This document shows, in pieces, positions 44,550-53,565 of a DNA stretch of 64,000 bases. Numbering within the stretch: the stretch's first letter is position 1; every line of letters begins with the position of its first letter. Below the pieces are notes generated by a model, which saw only the letters and a list, made by a program, of their open reading frames with translations, ran no database searches and was not told the DNA's origin. The translations under genes were made by a program, and so were the position numbers. The DNA is from an uncultured Latescibacterota bacterium (GTDB lineage: Bacteria > Latescibacterota > UBA2968 > UBA8231): the NCBI GenBank assembly GCA_958295495.1, contig OY282352.1, positions 5,774,049 to 5,838,048 of the forward strand, written 5' to 3'.

Positions 44550-44830
44550 GCATTGCGAGATCGCTTCACCCTCGTCCAGCAGACCACCGCCAATTGCCTA
44601 GAGCAACTCGGCTGAGAATCCATCTATGGCAGACCCGTTGAAGGAGATGGTCTGGTGATCACGAAAACCTTGTTCTTGGCATGGCAAGACCAAGACAAAA
44701 GAAAGAAGAGCCACCCATGGTTCCCGGTGGGCAGGTTGGACGTCGAGTCATCTTTTATCGCTTCCGCTACATCGGTGGTGCGAAGAGAGCAGAGAGAGAA
44801 ATTGGATTCCCTCCATTGATCGGCTTCCCC
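44541..44830 (+). pseudogene. Mosaic duplicate: deleted HipA-like gene and 5' fragment of the HIRAN gene
   Basis: 44567-44638 repeats 36281-36352, including the HipA-like start. It then jumps to the copy of 37215-37409 (44637-44830). The join removes 864 bp, exactly 288 codons, leaving MADPLKEMVW. The following HIRAN copy starts with ATC instead of the GTG/AGC context and has a one-base deletion near 44755, so it is dead. After 44830 no similarity remains. The 393-bp space to the next gene at 44943 holds only this relic plus about 110 bp without recognisable features. Confidence 0.88.
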
Positions 44831-44942
44831 CGTCCCAAAAGATCAACAATTTCTGATCCTCCCGTCATTAGCTTGCGTCTCCTTAGCCGCGCTCGTACCT
44901 TGGCCGCCAATCGCCTTCCCCACCCATCAGGAGCCTCCCAAG

Positions 44943-46178
44943 ATGAACATCACCAATATCGAAGTCATCCCCATCTTTCCCAAGCTGGCCAGCCGCTACG
45001 CCGCACGCCGCGTCGATCTCTACGGCATCGACTGCCGCGTCGTGTACAAAGTCCACACCAACGCCGGCATCACCGGCTACGGCGACATGCGCGTACGGCC
45101 CTACGCCAAACCGTCCCGCGACGCCGTCGCCCAATTCGTTGGCCTCAGCCCCTTCGACTTCATCAATGACCATCGCTCCGCCGTCCCCTCGGGCCTGCTC
45201 TGCGCCCTGTACGACGCAATGGGCAAATACCTCAACCTGCCCGTCCACAAACTCCTCGGCCAGAAAAAGCGCGACGCCATCGCCGTGGCCGCCTGGACCC
45301 GACCCGCCTCCCCAGAGGTCTTCCGCGACGAGATCAAACGCGCCGCGGCCGAGGGCTACCGCGTCTTCAAAATCCACACCTGCACCTACCACGACGTCTT
45401 CGAGCAGACCCGTCTGGCCACGGAAGTCGCCCCGGAGAGCTTTCGCATCCACTACGACTTCAACCACAACCGCAGCCTCGGCAGCGCACTGCCGATCATT
45501 GCCGAACTCGAACGAAACTTCCCCATCGTCGGCTACATCGAAGACCCGCTCGACAAAAAGGACATCGACGGCTGGAAGCGCCTGCGCCAGCAGACCAGTC
45601 TGCCGCTCATTATGCACGGCACGCCCTTGGGCGGTGTTCAAGAGCTGATCTACGGCCTCGCCGACATGTACATGATCGGCGGCACCCTCGAAGATACCAT
45701 GGCCGCCGGCTGGGCCTGTGGCCGAGCCAATGTACAAGTCCTGCTGCAATTTGAAGGTGGTACTCTGGGCAAGGCCATGGCCATGCAGATGGCCTCGGTG
45801 CTGCCGACCCACACGGCCCACTCGATTAACCTCGACGACCAGTACGCCGAAGACTACACCACCGAAACCATTCCCGTCGTCGATGGAGCCTCTCCCGTAC
45901 CCGACGGGCCGGGCTTAGGTTTTACAGTTGATGAGGATGCGCTGGCGCGAATGGCGGCCCAATCGCTCGTCGAGCGTCCAACCCACGTCGGCGTCTTGCA
46001 GATGCCCGGCGGACCCACGTACTACGGCCCGTCCTATATCTCCCCCACCAGAATCACCGGCCATCAGGAGGGCGTTGACCGCGGCTTCCGCTCCTCGATC
46101 TGGGAAGACGACGGCTCGGCCGAATTCGCCAAAGTCCACGACCGCGTCAACGAGGAAGGCCTCTTCCGCGCCGACTGA
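44943..46178 (+). CDS. Mandelate racemase/muconate lactonizing enzyme family protein
   Basis: A 411-residue enolase-superfamily protein behind an AGGAG. The barrel shows FKIHTC (K-x-H in place of K-x-K), IHYDFNHN (first metal Asp) and GYIEDPLD (second metal Glu); the third ligand position reads LIMHGTPLGG. LCALYDAMGKYLNLPVHKLL marks the capping-to-barrel transition. The C-terminus is extended by about 60 residues (YISPTRITGHQEGVDRG). It is convergent with a PhyH gene 11 nt away. Probably a sugar-acid dehydratase or epimerase of unknown specificity. Confidence 0.88.
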   Translation: MNITNIEVIPIFPKLASRYAARRVDLYGIDCRVVYKVHTNAGITGYGDMRVRPYAKPSRDAVAQFVGLSPFDFINDHRSAVPSGLLCALYDAMGKYLNLPVHKLLGQKKRDAIAVAAWTRPASPEVFRDEIKRAAAEGYRVFKIHTCTYHDVFEQTRLATEVAPESFRIHYDFNHNRSLGSALPIIAELERNFPIVGYIEDPLDKKDIDGWKRLRQQTSLPLIMHGTPLGGVQELIYGLADMYMIGGTLEDTMAAGWACGRANVQVLLQFEGGTLGKAMAMQMASVLPTHTAHSINLDDQYAEDYTTETIPVVDGASPVPDGPGLGFTVDEDALARMAAQSLVERPTHVGVLQMPGGPTYYGPSYISPTRITGHQEGVDRGFRSSIWEDDGSAEFAKVHDRVNEEGLFRAD

Positions 46179-46189
46179 TGTGAGTGCCT

Positions 46190-47002
46190 CTAAACGTCCT
46201 GCACCCGACGCCAGCGGTCGTAGTAGCACTGCATCCGCGCGGGCAGCCCGGCCCGCACCTTGTCGGCCAGTCGCCAGCGGAAACGCTCGTCGAGAGCTTC
46301 TCGTTGATCTTCCTCGTGCTTGACTAACGCGCCTGTCAGAGTCAGCCGCTCGGCCGCGCCCGAAGGCAAGCGGCCCCGGTGAATGGTATTGCCGGTCCAG
46401 AAAATGGTCTGCCCCTTTTGCAGCACTATTTGTCGTGCATTGGGCACGGCACCCTTGGGGTCGTTGATCAGCACTTCGCGCTCCCGCTCGGTGCGGTAGC
46501 GGCGCTGGCTGCCCGGCACCAGCCACAGACAGGCGTCGTCGGCCAAGGCCAAGTGCCACTTGACCAAATTCTTGCGGTAGCGGCCGAGAATTTCCAGCTC
46601 TACCTCCCGGCTGCCATCGCGCTCCTCTTGGCCAAAGTCGCGGTGCCAGCCCGTGTCGTAGTCGGTCGGACCGCACAGGACAATTAGCCCCACCCAGCCC
46701 AAGCGCAACGGACCGCCCACCACGGCGCGCACGTAGGTCTCCACCGGCTCGGACGTGAGGTACTCGGCAAAGATCGGCTCGCCAAACTCGGGCGCGATCA
46801 AGCCCAAGATGTGGCGCGGTTCCACGCCCGGGCCACCAGTGCTGATCCGCTCGGGCGCAACCACCACCGCGCCGGAGCGCACCTTTTCTACCGAGCGCCG
46901 CGCCCCGGCCTCTAAGGCCGCCAGCATGTCCGGGGCAACTGCGTCGGCGGCGACGAAATAACCCTGCTCGCGATATTGCTCAAGCTGCAATGGCGTCGCC
47001 AT
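46190..47002 (-). CDS. Phytanoyl-CoA dioxygenase (PhyH) family protein
   Basis: 270 residues from ATG 47002 (MATPLQLEQYREQGYFVAAD) behind AAAGGAG; a longer frame to 47698 only reads across the acetamidase gene and is rejected. Iron ligands: H-x-D in TGWHRDFGQE and the distal His in GNTIHRGRLP. WLVPGSQRRY takes the place of the usual PGSH. It follows the acetamidase/formamidase gene by 20 nt, so they are likely one operon. Substrate unknown. Confidence 0.88.
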   Translation of the reverse strand: MATPLQLEQYREQGYFVAADAVAPDMLAALEAGARRSVEKVRSGAVVVAPERISTGGPGVEPRHILGLIAPEFGEPIFAEYLTSEPVETYVRAVVGGPLRLGWVGLIVLCGPTDYDTGWHRDFGQEERDGSREVELEILGRYRKNLVKWHLALADDACLWLVPGSQRRYRTEREREVLINDPKGAVPNARQIVLQKGQTIFWTGNTIHRGRLPSGAAERLTLTGALVKHEEDQREALDERFRWRLADKVRAGLPARMQCYYDRWRRVQDV

Positions 47003-47022
47003 GCGGCCCTCTCCTTTCGGCA

Positions 47023-47934
47023 CTAGGGCCGGTACGGCTCGCCCGTGCGCCGCAGCTTCTTGGTCACCGCAATCTGACAGGTCGCGTACCCGCCCATGTA
47101 GCCGGTGGCAAAGCCCGGGCGCGCATCCCCAATGGTGCCGACGATCATGTTGGCGCATTCGTACGTCGTAGCGTAGCGGTCGCATATCAGGGCCACCATT
47201 TCGAGCCACGCCGCTTTGAGCGCGTCGCCCCACTCGGCCGCACGCGCACTGGTGAGGTATTCCTCGGCGTCTTCCACAACCCGAGTGGTCTCGACCACAG
47301 GGCTGCTGGTGGGGAACCCGGGCGAGCGATCTACCTTGAGCGCGATGGCCGAGTCGATCTCGACGCCAGCCCCGGTCAACTCGCCATCGCCCATGCGCGC
47401 ATGGACATCGCCCAGCGAGAGCAGCCCCCCGGGCTTTTGCGCGCGGATGTGGACAGTGCTGCCGGGCTGGATGGCATTGAAATCCATGTTGCCACCGTGA
47501 TCTATGGCGTTGGGTGCCCACGATTCGAGCTGAACGACGCCGATCATGGGCCGCACCGGCACGACAAAATCCGGCGGGAAGTGGATCAGCCCGTCGCGCA
47601 CCGGCGCCACGCAGCGCCAATTGCCCCAATTGGGGCCGCCGTTGCGATAGAAGCCATAGGGGCCAACCTCGATCTTGACGATCTCGATGGCCACCCAATC
47701 GTCCGGCTCAATGCCCTCGATGAGAAAGGGGCCGCCGGGGCGAGCGTAGCGGCGATGGCTCTCGCCGGAAGTAATCATGCCGGCGCGGGTCTCCCCGGCC
47801 GCTTCAAAGTCGTTGTCCGCGCCGCCAATGGTCTCGATAACGACGGTTTCTCCGAGCACCAAAATGCCGCGCACTTGGCCGATTTCCGGGTCGTCCGGCC
47901 CGCTGTAATAGGGGGCGCGAGTAAAGCGACGCAT
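47023..47934 (-). CDS. Acetamidase/formamidase family protein
   Basis: A 303-residue cytoplasmic amidase of the FmdA/AmdA family. Signature segments: GGNMDFNAIQPGSTVHI, LLSLGDVHARMGDGEL, and AGVEIDSAI. The family hydrolyses formamide or acetamide to ammonia and the acid. Its stop/start spacing to flanking PhyH genes is 20 nt on both sides, making a PhyH-amidase-PhyH operon: an oxygenase followed by amide hydrolysis would fit N-dealkylation or opening of an amide-bearing compound. This pathway idea is inference. Confidence 0.9.
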   Translation of the reverse strand: MRRFTRAPYYSGPDDPEIGQVRGILVLGETVVIETIGGADNDFEAAGETRAGMITSGESHRRYARPGGPFLIEGIEPDDWVAIEIVKIEVGPYGFYRNGGPNWGNWRCVAPVRDGLIHFPPDFVVPVRPMIGVVQLESWAPNAIDHGGNMDFNAIQPGSTVHIRAQKPGGLLSLGDVHARMGDGELTGAGVEIDSAIALKVDRSPGFPTSSPVVETTRVVEDAEEYLTSARAAEWGDALKAAWLEMVALICDRYATTYECANMIVGTIGDARPGFATGYMGGYATCQIAVTKKLRRTGEPYRP

Positions 47935-47954
47935 ACGCGTTCTCCTTTGGAAAA

Positions 47955-48779
47955 TTAGGGTTTAGGATTGTTGGGGCGGGGGCAATTGGCAATTCCTGCA
48001 AACGGAAAGGTCCCATTGTACCCGAGCGCAGCCATGGCCGGCAGTGGCGAGCTGACAAAGGGAATCCCCGGGAACATCGGTGTCTGCTGATAGTGCAACA
48101 CCACGTTGCTGCGGATGGGGGCGGCGGCATCTTCCCTTAGCTTCGCGCCTTGGTGCGGGATGTGACTGAAGAACACCACCGCGTCGCCAGTCATGGGATG
48201 CAGATGGATGTGCTCCTGCCGCTCACACCACTGGTAAAAGGGGTTGTCGGAATGGTACCCGCCTAGGTGGCGGATTTCTTCCGGCAGGGCGTTGTGGCAG
48301 AAGTTGTCGATGAAGGTCAAGCGCCCGGTCTCTGGCGCGTTGTCCGTCAGATAAAACGTGGTGTTTATGCACAGTGGCCGCAGCGCGTGCCGCGCCTCGT
48401 CGGGCGCGTCCCAATAATAGCCAAAGTCCTTGTGCCACTCCTGAGTATAAGCACCCGGATTGATGTGGGCGCGAAAGCTCCGCAACTGGCATTGCCGGCC
48501 GAGCATGGCCTGCAAATACGGCGCGACCGAGGAGTGGCCGACCATGGGCCGAGCTAGCTCGGGTTCCTGCTCCAGCAGGTGGTCAAAAGCCACATTGCCC
48601 ACCTCGTTGCTAATGTCCCATTCCCGGCACTCGTACTTCCGCACCAAGCACTCCCGCCAAGCCAGCACCACGTCCGCGGGCAGCGCGTTGCGCACCAATA
48701 GAAACCCGTGCCGGTCCAGCGCGTCGAGCTGGTCGTCCAACTCGGGAATTTGGGCTGTATCCGCGATGATTTCGCTCAT
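47955..48779 (-). CDS. Phytanoyl-CoA dioxygenase (PhyH) family protein
   Basis: 274 residues, first gene of the PhyH-amidase-PhyH operon. H-x-D in EWHKDFGYYW, distal His in FFSHIPHQGAK, and a probable 2-oxoglutarate Arg in IRSNVVLHYQ. The C-terminal tail (YNGTFPFAGIANCPRPNN) is proline-rich. Only about 30% similar by eye to the other PhyH proteins in the window, so it is not a recent duplicate. Substrate unknown. Confidence 0.88.
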   Translation of the reverse strand: MSEIIADTAQIPELDDQLDALDRHGFLLVRNALPADVVLAWRECLVRKYECREWDISNEVGNVAFDHLLEQEPELARPMVGHSSVAPYLQAMLGRQCQLRSFRAHINPGAYTQEWHKDFGYYWDAPDEARHALRPLCINTTFYLTDNAPETGRLTFIDNFCHNALPEEIRHLGGYHSDNPFYQWCERQEHIHLHPMTGDAVVFFSHIPHQGAKLREDAAAPIRSNVVLHYQQTPMFPGIPFVSSPLPAMAALGYNGTFPFAGIANCPRPNNPKP

Positions 48780-48882
48780 GGAAAAGCTCCTAGATTGTTA
48801 GGCGCATCGTCCGGGCCTAGGCGCTAGGCACTAGCCGCCATAAAGAGTATCCCATACCCAAGAAGCCCGGGCGCAACATCCG

Positions 48883-49602
48883 TTAGTGGTCATTTACATT
48901 GCGCGCAAAATACCGCTCCCAGCGCTCGGTCGGCTCAAAGCCCAAGATGCGCCGGGCCTTATCGACATTGTACTTCCCGTGCCCCTCCCAGCTAAGCAAG
49001 TTGAACTCCTGAAAGCAGTCCGGCACCTCGAGAATTTCCAATGCTAGGCGACAAGCGTGCTGCAAGTCCTCCCACACCACCGTAAAGGGCGGAAAGTCCC
49101 CGGCCCTTTGCGTCGGGCGCGGCCCCAAGCCATTGAACAAAAAACTGATCGTCTGAATGCGGTATGCCCGCGCGTACGTCCGGCAAATCTCGCTCGCCAA
49201 GCCCTTCGTCAGGCAGTAATAACCCGTGGTCAAAACCGGCGGCACTTCCGCAATGTCAAAGTCGTGGTCATAAGTGCGGCGGACGAATTGCGGGCCGGTG
49301 TGAATCACCTTTTTGATTTCGTACTCAGCCGCGGTCTGCATCACATTGAGTGCCCCGCGCGTGTTGACGTGAAAGCTCTGTTCGGGATGATCGCGCACGA
49401 CCGTGAAATTCGCGATCGCGTCCATGCCCGCAGCCGCGGCCCGCACCTGCTCCCGCGACGACACATCGCAATGCACGATGGACCTGCCGTCCGGGTGCGG
49501 GGCAATGTCGGCCAGCGTCAGATCGTATATGTCTTCAAGGCCGGGCAGTAGATTGGGGGCAATCATCCCCGAGGCCCCCAACAGCAATACCTTTTTCTTC
49601 AA
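48883..49602 (-). CDS. NAD-dependent epimerase/dehydratase (extended SDR)
   Basis: 239 residues. The nucleotide motif is VLLLGASGMIAPNLL, slightly unlike the usual G-x-x-G-x-x-G; the catalytic Tyr and Lys appear as GYYCLTKGLA. FNLLSWEGHGKYNVDKARRI is a typical C-terminal element. It overlaps the preceding SDR gene by 4 nt, so two distinct SDR enzymes are translated together. Likely a sugar epimerase, dehydratase or reductase. Confidence 0.87.
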   Translation of the reverse strand: MKKKVLLLGASGMIAPNLLPGLEDIYDLTLADIAPHPDGRSIVHCDVSSREQVRAAAAGMDAIANFTVVRDHPEQSFHVNTRGALNVMQTAAEYEIKKVIHTGPQFVRRTYDHDFDIAEVPPVLTTGYYCLTKGLASEICRTYARAYRIQTISFLFNGLGPRPTQRAGDFPPFTVVWEDLQHACRLALEILEVPDCFQEFNLLSWEGHGKYNVDKARRILGFEPTERWERYFARNVNDH

Positions 49603-50351
49603 GACGCGCCTCCCCTAAACTCGCGCTGCGGCCGATAGCCCATCGACTTAGCACGGTCGAGCAAAAACTTGGGATGGGCAATGGGCGCGGCAATGTGGTA
49701 CACGGCCCAGCGCGGCACCCAATCTAAAGACGCGCTCGCGTCCCGCGCCAACGCCGCGCAAAACGCCTGCGCCGCATCCCGAATATCGACCCACATCAAA
49801 TCGCGTTCCCGCCCGGCGACCTCCTCCTCCCTCACTAGCTTGCCGAGGCGCAACGCCGTGACCGTGATGGGATAATCGCGCGCAAATTCGCGGCACGTAA
49901 TCTCGCCCAAATACCGCGCCAACACCGCCAACTCGGGCGGCGGCAGTGGCTTGTGATATTCGGTGACGTACACCGCGTCGGGGTACGCGCCAAACACTTC
50001 GAGGGTGCTGCCGTACACAAACCGCTTCACGCCCGCTTCCACCGCCGCCTGCAACAGCCCGTGCGTACCGCGCGTCGCCCGGTCGAGCAGAGCCTCTGCG
50101 CTCTCGGGCGCGGGCGGCGGCTCGCCCGTGTGGACGACCACCTCTACATTGCGCACCGCCGGCCATACCGCGTCTAAATCCGTCAGCCGGCCGGCGACCC
50201 ATTCGACATTTTGCCCTCGGCTGAGCTCGGGCCGAAGCCGCTGCACTGTGCAGTCGTCCAGCAAACGCAGTTGCGCGTTTTCATCCGCGGCCAAGGCGGC
50301 GGCTATCTCTTGGCCCAATGCACTAGCCGCGCCCGTAACCAACACTCGCAT
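49599..50351 (-). CDS. NAD-dependent epimerase/dehydratase (extended SDR)
   Basis: 250 residues with MRVLVTGAASALGQEIAAAL at the N-terminus. The usual Y-x-x-x-K is not obvious: the region reads FVYGSTLEVFGAYPDAVYVT then LARYLGEITCREFAR, with no Lys four residues after a Tyr, so catalysis may differ from classical members. It lies 45 nt downstream of a Gfo/Idh/MocA gene and overlaps the second SDR by 4 nt, making a three-gene redox operon on sugars or cyclitols. Confidence 0.82.
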   Translation of the reverse strand: MRVLVTGAASALGQEIAAALAADENAQLRLLDDCTVQRLRPELSRGQNVEWVAGRLTDLDAVWPAVRNVEVVVHTGEPPPAPESAEALLDRATRGTHGLLQAAVEAGVKRFVYGSTLEVFGAYPDAVYVTEYHKPLPPPELAVLARYLGEITCREFARDYPITVTALRLGKLVREEEVAGRERDLMWVDIRDAAQAFCAALARDASASLDWVPRWAVYHIAAPIAHPKFLLDRAKSMGYRPQREFRGGAS

Positions 50352-50396
50352 CGACTCGTATCCTTGTGAGGTCGAGAATGATAAATGATAGTGGTC

Positions 50397-51527
50397 TCAC
50401 CGGAACCAATCGTACGTCAGCGCCAAGCTGCGGTCGGCCAGCGGCAATTCCACCCGCTTGCCCCCTTGAGCCGCCGACCGCTTCAGCCCCAGTTCCACTT
50501 CCAGCGCGACAGCGACCCGCCGCCCGGAATTTTTCGGCTCGTCCAACCGCCCCTCCATGCAGGCGATCAGGTCGTCGAGGCAGTACACCGTCCGCATGCC
50601 CGACAAAAACTGCGGCGCGGGCCACGGCATTTCCACCCGCCCGGCAGCCGGCGTTTCCACGTCTTGATAGAACCGCCACCGCGTGTGCTCAAAGACTACC
50701 TCCCCCCGACTCCCCGAAATCCGCACCTCGGGCGCGCCAGCGCGGATGTGGACCACCAAGTCATCGCTGCACACAATCATCCCCTGCCCCATGAACTCAG
50801 TGCTGCCGCGCTCCCGACGCGGCTGATCGCCCGTGCCGCACACCCAGCGCGGATCGCCGGTCAAAAAGTAGGTCCAGTCCTGATGCTGAGCCAAAACCGG
50901 GACGCGCGCTTCGAGCGACCGCACCTTTCCAATTGCCCCCTCCTCTACCAGCGACTTGGCCCGCGCAAACGACGGATGCGAAACGCTCGTCGCCCCGCCC
51001 ACCAGCGGCACCCCGGCCGCGGCGCACGCTCCGACCATGGCGTCGGCCTCGGCCAGCGAGAACACCATCGGCTTATCTACCAACACGCCCCGCACTCCAG
51101 CGGCCACCGCGGCCACCGTCAGCGCGGATCGCCCCTTCGCATTCGTCGCAATCGCCACGATGTCCAGCCGCTCTTCGTCCAACATCGCCAGCGCGTCCGC
51201 GTACAAGGCCTCAATGCCGTAGCGCTCCTCGAACATGGCCCGCCGCCGCGGATCTCGGTCGGCGCCGGCGACCAATTCCACTTCGGGCCGGTCGAAAAGG
51301 GCCGCCGCATACGAAGTAGCCAACCCCTCCCGCCCAGGGTGATCGTAGAGGTGAAACGTCCGGTTGACATCGAGCCCGTCCGGCAGGGGGCGGTCGGCAC
51401 TTTCGACATCGTATATCGGGGCTTGATGCGACCCACTAATGCGCTCGTAATCCCGCTTGCCCAAGTCGTAGAGAAATCCCATCCACCCCAAGCCGATGAC
51501 GCCGGCGCGATATTTTTTTTGCTCCAT
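50397..51527 (-). CDS. Gfo/Idh/MocA family oxidoreductase
   Basis: 376 residues. Rossmann motif AGVIGLGWMGFLYDLG and the DKP variant of the family's EKP (GVLVDKPMVFSLAEAD). The C-terminal sheet includes GEVVFEHTRWRFYQD. First gene of the operon that continues with two SDR enzymes. The start is at ATG 51527 in a gap of 87 nt divergent from the aldose epimerase gene. Probably oxidises a sugar or cyclitol. Confidence 0.9.
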   Translation of the reverse strand: MEQKKYRAGVIGLGWMGFLYDLGKRDYERISGSHQAPIYDVESADRPLPDGLDVNRTFHLYDHPGREGLATSYAAALFDRPEVELVAGADRDPRRRAMFEERYGIEALYADALAMLDEERLDIVAIATNAKGRSALTVAAVAAGVRGVLVDKPMVFSLAEADAMVGACAAAGVPLVGGATSVSHPSFARAKSLVEEGAIGKVRSLEARVPVLAQHQDWTYFLTGDPRWVCGTGDQPRRERGSTEFMGQGMIVCSDDLVVHIRAGAPEVRISGSRGEVVFEHTRWRFYQDVETPAAGRVEMPWPAPQFLSGMRTVYCLDDLIACMEGRLDEPKNSGRRVAVALEVELGLKRSAAQGGKRVELPLADRSLALTYDWFR

Positions 51528-51614
51528 GGTCTAATCCGTTGCCCCTGCGAATGCGAAATGCCTATGTTACGTCCGGCAAAAAGGAAGCGCAAGATCAACA
51601 ACCGAGGAGGGGCC

Positions 51615-52712
51615 ATGCAAAAGTCCTGTGCAATGGTACTGGCGGTCGCATTGGCCACCACCGCCGGAGAGGCCAACGTGAGCAAAAACAGCTTTGGAAC
51701 GACCGCAGCGGGACAGCTCGTCGATCGCTATACCCTCGCAAACAACCGCGGCACGATTGCCCGCGTCATTACCTATGGTGGGATCATCACCGAACTCCTC
51801 GTGCGCGATCGCGCCGGCCTGCTAGGTGACGTAGTGCTAGGCTTTGACCGCTTGGAGCAGTACGAGAGGGAGAATCCGTACTTCGGCTGTATCACCGGGC
51901 GGGTCGCCAACCGCATCGCCGGCGGCAAATTCTCCCTAGATGGTCAAGAGTACGCGCTAGCGGTCAACAACGAGCCCAATCACCTGCACGGTGGGCTCGT
52001 GGGCTTTGACAAGGTCGTCTGGGATGCCGAGGTAGTGGACGACAACCGCGGACCGGCAGTGCGCCTGCATTACGTGAGTCAAGACGGCGAGGAGGGCTAT
52101 CCAGGCACCGTACCAGTAAGCGTGACGTACACCTTGACCCACAAAGACGAACTAGTCATCGCATACGAGGCGACCACGGACGAGCCTACGCCGATCAATC
52201 TGACCAATCACTCCTATTTCAACTTGGCCGGCAGCGGCTCCATCCTCGGGCATATCCTCACCCTCCACGCCCGCTACTACACCGAGCCGGACGCCAACCA
52301 AGTCCCCACTGGGCGCATTTTGCCGGTGGCTGGCACTCCCCTCGACTTTGGCAAACCGGCCGCCATTGGCGGGCGAATCGGGCAAATCGGGCAGGTCGGT
52401 GGTTACGACCACAACTACGTGCTCGACAATGGAGGCCGGGCTGAGCCGGGACTAGCCGCCGAGGTGTACGAGCCGGAGAGCGGACGGGTGATGGCGCTGT
52501 ACACCACCGAGCCGGGCGTGCAGTTTTACTCGGCCATCCACCTCGACGGAGTGCAAGGCAAAGGCGGGACGCGCTACAATCAGTACCACGGCCTGTGCCT
52601 AGAGACCCAGCACTATCCCGACTCGATCAATCAGCCGGGCTTTCCGTCGGTAGTGTTGCGTCCGGGGGAGACCTACCGGACGGTTACAATACACAAGTTT
52701 TCGACGCGGTAA
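51615..52712 (+). CDS. galM: Aldose 1-epimerase (galactose mutarotase), probably exported
   Basis: 365 residues from ATG 51615 behind GAGGAGG; an upstream frame extension is antisense to the Gfo/Idh/MocA gene. The first about 20 residues (MQKSCAMVLAVALATTAGEA) look like a signal peptide, suggesting a periplasmic enzyme. Catalytic residues are present: His in NEPNHLHGG, His in NLTNHSYFNLAG and the base Glu in LCLETQHYPDS. It interconverts alpha and beta anomers of hexoses. Divergent from the redox operon, fitting sugar use. Confidence 0.93.
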   Translation: MQKSCAMVLAVALATTAGEANVSKNSFGTTAAGQLVDRYTLANNRGTIARVITYGGIITELLVRDRAGLLGDVVLGFDRLEQYERENPYFGCITGRVANRIAGGKFSLDGQEYALAVNNEPNHLHGGLVGFDKVVWDAEVVDDNRGPAVRLHYVSQDGEEGYPGTVPVSVTYTLTHKDELVIAYEATTDEPTPINLTNHSYFNLAGSGSILGHILTLHARYYTEPDANQVPTGRILPVAGTPLDFGKPAAIGGRIGQIGQVGGYDHNYVLDNGGRAEPGLAAEVYEPESGRVMALYTTEPGVQFYSAIHLDGVQGKGGTRYNQYHGLCLETQHYPDSINQPGFPSVVLRPGETYRTVTIHKFSTR

Positions 52713-52721
52713 GGAGCCACG

Positions 52722-53480
52722 TTAGCCCGTCCAAGGCTCGGGGTCGGCGAACAGGCAGCGGGCCGCCGGGCGCAAGCGCTGAGCGGCTGCTAGGCTGAGG
52801 GCACTGGAAAAGACCATGTGTGGATCGTCGCGGCGGCAGAAAAAACTGGTGAGGCTGAGGCGACGGCCAGCACTGCGGTTGCAGGTGGTGCCGTGCCAGA
52901 CGTGGCTGTTGAAGACAGCGACCGTGCCGGCCGGACCGAGTAACAGCTTTTGACGCGGGTGGTCCGCGGCCGGGTCTTCCAGTGCCTCTTCGGGCGTCTG
53001 ACCGCTCCGATGCGTGCCGGGAATCACGCGCGTAGCTCCGTTTTCCGGCGTGAATTCCGTCAGCATCCACAGCGAATTGCACACGGCGTAGCACTCCGCG
53101 TGGGGCGCGGGGCCGTTGTAATCGACGTGCAGGGCCTGCTGCTCGCCATCGGGCGGATGGGGTCGCCCGTGTACGCCTAAGGACTTGATAGAGCCGTCCA
53201 AGACGCGGCAAATGGCGGCCAAAACGCGGGGATGGGTAAAGCAGATGTCGAGCCCGGCGACTTTGTTCTGCATGTAGCTAGATTCGGCTGGGCCATCCTT
53301 TTGCCCGGTGCCCTCGGCGGCGTACACCCCGTCCATTGCCCTGCATATCGCGGCGATCTGCGCGGCCGAGAGGATATTGAGTAGGAGCACATAGCCTTCG
53401 CGGTCCAAGCGCATCTTCTCGGCCTGCGAGAGAGTATCGTCGCGCACCCCCAACTCGCATAAGGCCTCTTGTAGCGTCAT
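52722..53480 (-). CDS. Phytanoyl-CoA dioxygenase (PhyH) family protein
   Basis: 252 residues. H-x-D in QALHVDYNGPAP, distal His in FNSHVWHGTTCNRS with the following Arg (GRRLSL) in the 2-oxoglutarate position, and the core VIPGTHRSGQ. It converges on the aldose epimerase gene (9-nt gap). Compact for the family. Expressed on its own or with read-through toward it; substrate unknown. Confidence 0.88.
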   Translation of the reverse strand: MTLQEALCELGVRDDTLSQAEKMRLDREGYVLLLNILSAAQIAAICRAMDGVYAAEGTGQKDGPAESSYMQNKVAGLDICFTHPRVLAAICRVLDGSIKSLGVHGRPHPPDGEQQALHVDYNGPAPHAECYAVCNSLWMLTEFTPENGATRVIPGTHRSGQTPEEALEDPAADHPRQKLLLGPAGTVAVFNSHVWHGTTCNRSAGRRLSLTSFFCRRDDPHMVFSSALSLAAAQRLRPAARCLFADPEPWTG

Positions 53481-53565
53481 CCCCGATTCTTTCGTTGCGG
53501 GTTGGCAGCTTGCGTCTTCACAATAGTTCTATTGCGCCGCAAATAGGCACTAGCAGCCAGATCTT

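Noticed and set aside
46190..47698. 502-residue frame joining a novel N-terminus to the PhyH protein
   Set aside because: The first 230 residues are an out-of-frame reading of the acetamidase gene; the PhyH protein has its own start and ribosome site at 47002.
50385..52712. 775-residue extended version of the aldose epimerase
   Set aside because: The first 410 codons are antisense to the Gfo/Idh/MocA gene; ATG 51615 has a good ribosome site and signal peptide.
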